DNA of 6,556 nucleotides, taken from Geopsychrobacter sp. Lineage in GTDB: Bacteria > Desulfobacterota > Desulfuromonadia > Desulfuromonadales > Geopsychrobacteraceae. The translations under genes and the position numbers were made by a program. The notes beneath the pieces are model-generated. The model saw only the letters and a list, made by a program, of their open reading frames with translations, was not told the DNA's origin and did not search any database. Positions 5,932 through 6,556 of the stretch are shown piece after piece. The stretch's first letter is position 1, and each line of letters opens with the position of its first letter. The stretch is from assembly GCA_030620915.1 (NCBI GenBank), contig JAUXIR010000086.1:1-6556 (forward strand). The letters run 5' to 3'.

Positions 5932-6556
5932 CTGAACTTATATCTACCCCCCTGTTCGGGGTTGCATTGACCCTGGTGACCTTCAGGATCGCGGAACTGA
6001 TCTATCGCCGCAGCGGTCTTGTTCTGCTTAATCCGGTTTTTGTCTCGATCTGCGTAATAATTGCCGTTCTGAAGGTTGGTCAGGTCTCTTACGCTGATTA
6101 TGCCGAAGGCGGCGACCTGATCCTGTTTCTGCTCGGTCCTACGGTGGTTGCCCTTGCCTTGCCTCTCTGGCAGCGGCGTAAGCAGGTTCTGGGACGTAAA
6201 TTGCCGATCCTGGTGGGGATCTGTGCCGGCGCACTGGCTTCGATTGCTTCGGCGGCGGGGACGGCCTGGCTGCTTGGCGCTAGCCCGGAGGTTGTCTTGT
6301 CACTGGTGCCAAAATCGGTGACGACGCCGATTGCGATCGGCATCAGTGACAAGATCGGCGGAATTGTACCATTGACCGCTGCGCTGGTGGTATTAACCGG
6401 TTGTTTGGGGGCAATCTGTGGACCCGAGTTCTGTCGCCTGATCGGTATCCGTAAACCGACTTCTCTTGGGCTGGCGATCGGTACCGCCAGTCATGGGATT
6501 GGGACCGCCCGGATCCTGGAGGAGGATCGTTTGGCTGGTGCCGTCTCCGGTTTGGC
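5925..6556 (+). CDS. lrgB: LrgB family membrane protein, C-terminus cut by the window edge
   Basis: The first 210 residues of an LrgB/CidB-type integral membrane protein are present; family members are usually about 230 residues, so about 20 are missing off the right edge. Several hydrophobic segments are visible (about 9-26, 32-50, 65-81, 94-117, 147-165). Family signatures are LLNPVFVSI (34-42), LVPKSVTTPIAIGIS (127-141) and GTASHGIGTAR (186-196). LrgB works with LrgA; plant plastid LrgA-LrgB fusion proteins export glycolate and glycerate. The ATG overlaps the lrgA stop by seven bases; a GTG follows directly at 5928 as an alternative. No purine-diverse ribosome binding site exists other than the G run, so coupling to lrgA is likely. 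Confidence 0.92.
   Translation, partial: MVTELISTPLFGVALTLVTFRIAELIYRRSGLVLLNPVFVSICVIIAVLKVGQVSYADYAEGGDLILFLLGPTVVALALPLWQRRKQVLGRKLPILVGICAGALASIASAAGTAWLLGASPEVVLSLVPKSVTTPIAIGISDKIGGIVPLTAALVVLTGCLGAICGPEFCRLIGIRKPTSLGLAIGTASHGIGTARILEEDRLAGAVSGL

Noticed and set aside
6098..6352. Minus-strand open frame of 84 codons
   Set aside because: It is a mirror of lrgB, which shows the family signatures in the opposite direction.

Overview
This window reads as ordinary chromosomal DNA from a Gram-negative bacterium. The best fit by gene style is a delta-proteobacterial or Desulfuromonadales-like lineage. That is an inference from an NtrC-type sigma-54 activator, a lipid A enzyme of the LpxH type, a long YihY/BrkB protein with a C-terminal extension and a CidA/LrgA-LrgB pair; no taxonomic marker gene is present. 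Seven complete protein genes and one truncated gene fill almost the whole window. No tRNA, rRNA, CRISPR array, insertion sequence or phage gene was seen.

Layout. Positions 1-135 hold no assignable gene, only an edge remnant and a small hairpin. Positions 136-1506 (minus) encode an orphan response regulator with receiver, AAA+ sigma-54 interaction and Fis-type HTH domains. Its sigma-54 contact loop reads GAFTSA instead of GAFTGA. A gap of about 190 bases separates it from a plus-strand pair: a small HExxH putative metalloprotease of the SprA-related family (1695-2213) and a 456-residue YihY/BrkB membrane protein (2227-3597). The second gene has a good extended -10 promoter candidate inside the end of the first. 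The YihY-like gene runs tail-to-tail into lpxH (3555-4295, minus) with a 43-base overlap of coding ends.

Across a 76-base divergent spacer from lpxH begins a tight plus-strand cluster: gloA (glyoxalase I, 4372-4764), a seven-repeat TPR protein (4777-5556), lrgA (5593-5931) and lrgB (5925 to the window edge, C-terminus missing). Spacing and overlaps suggest one operon. GloA feeds methylglyoxal carbon towards D-lactate, and LrgA/LrgB-type proteins have been linked to transport of small organic acids such as pyruvate or glycolate. The cluster could therefore couple methylglyoxal detoxification with organic-acid movement, with the TPR protein as scaffold; this is a hypothesis.

The most interesting local signal is a run of nine G at the lrgA/lrgB junction. 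One extra G would fuse the two genes in frame. Other points worth checking are the GAFTSA variant, a possible frameshift or start problem at the front of the metalloprotease gene, the cysteine-rich TPR protein with a 68-residue internal duplication, and two overlapping, mutually exclusive inverted repeats in the 1.6 kb spacer. I found no convincing evidence of a wholly new multi-gene system.
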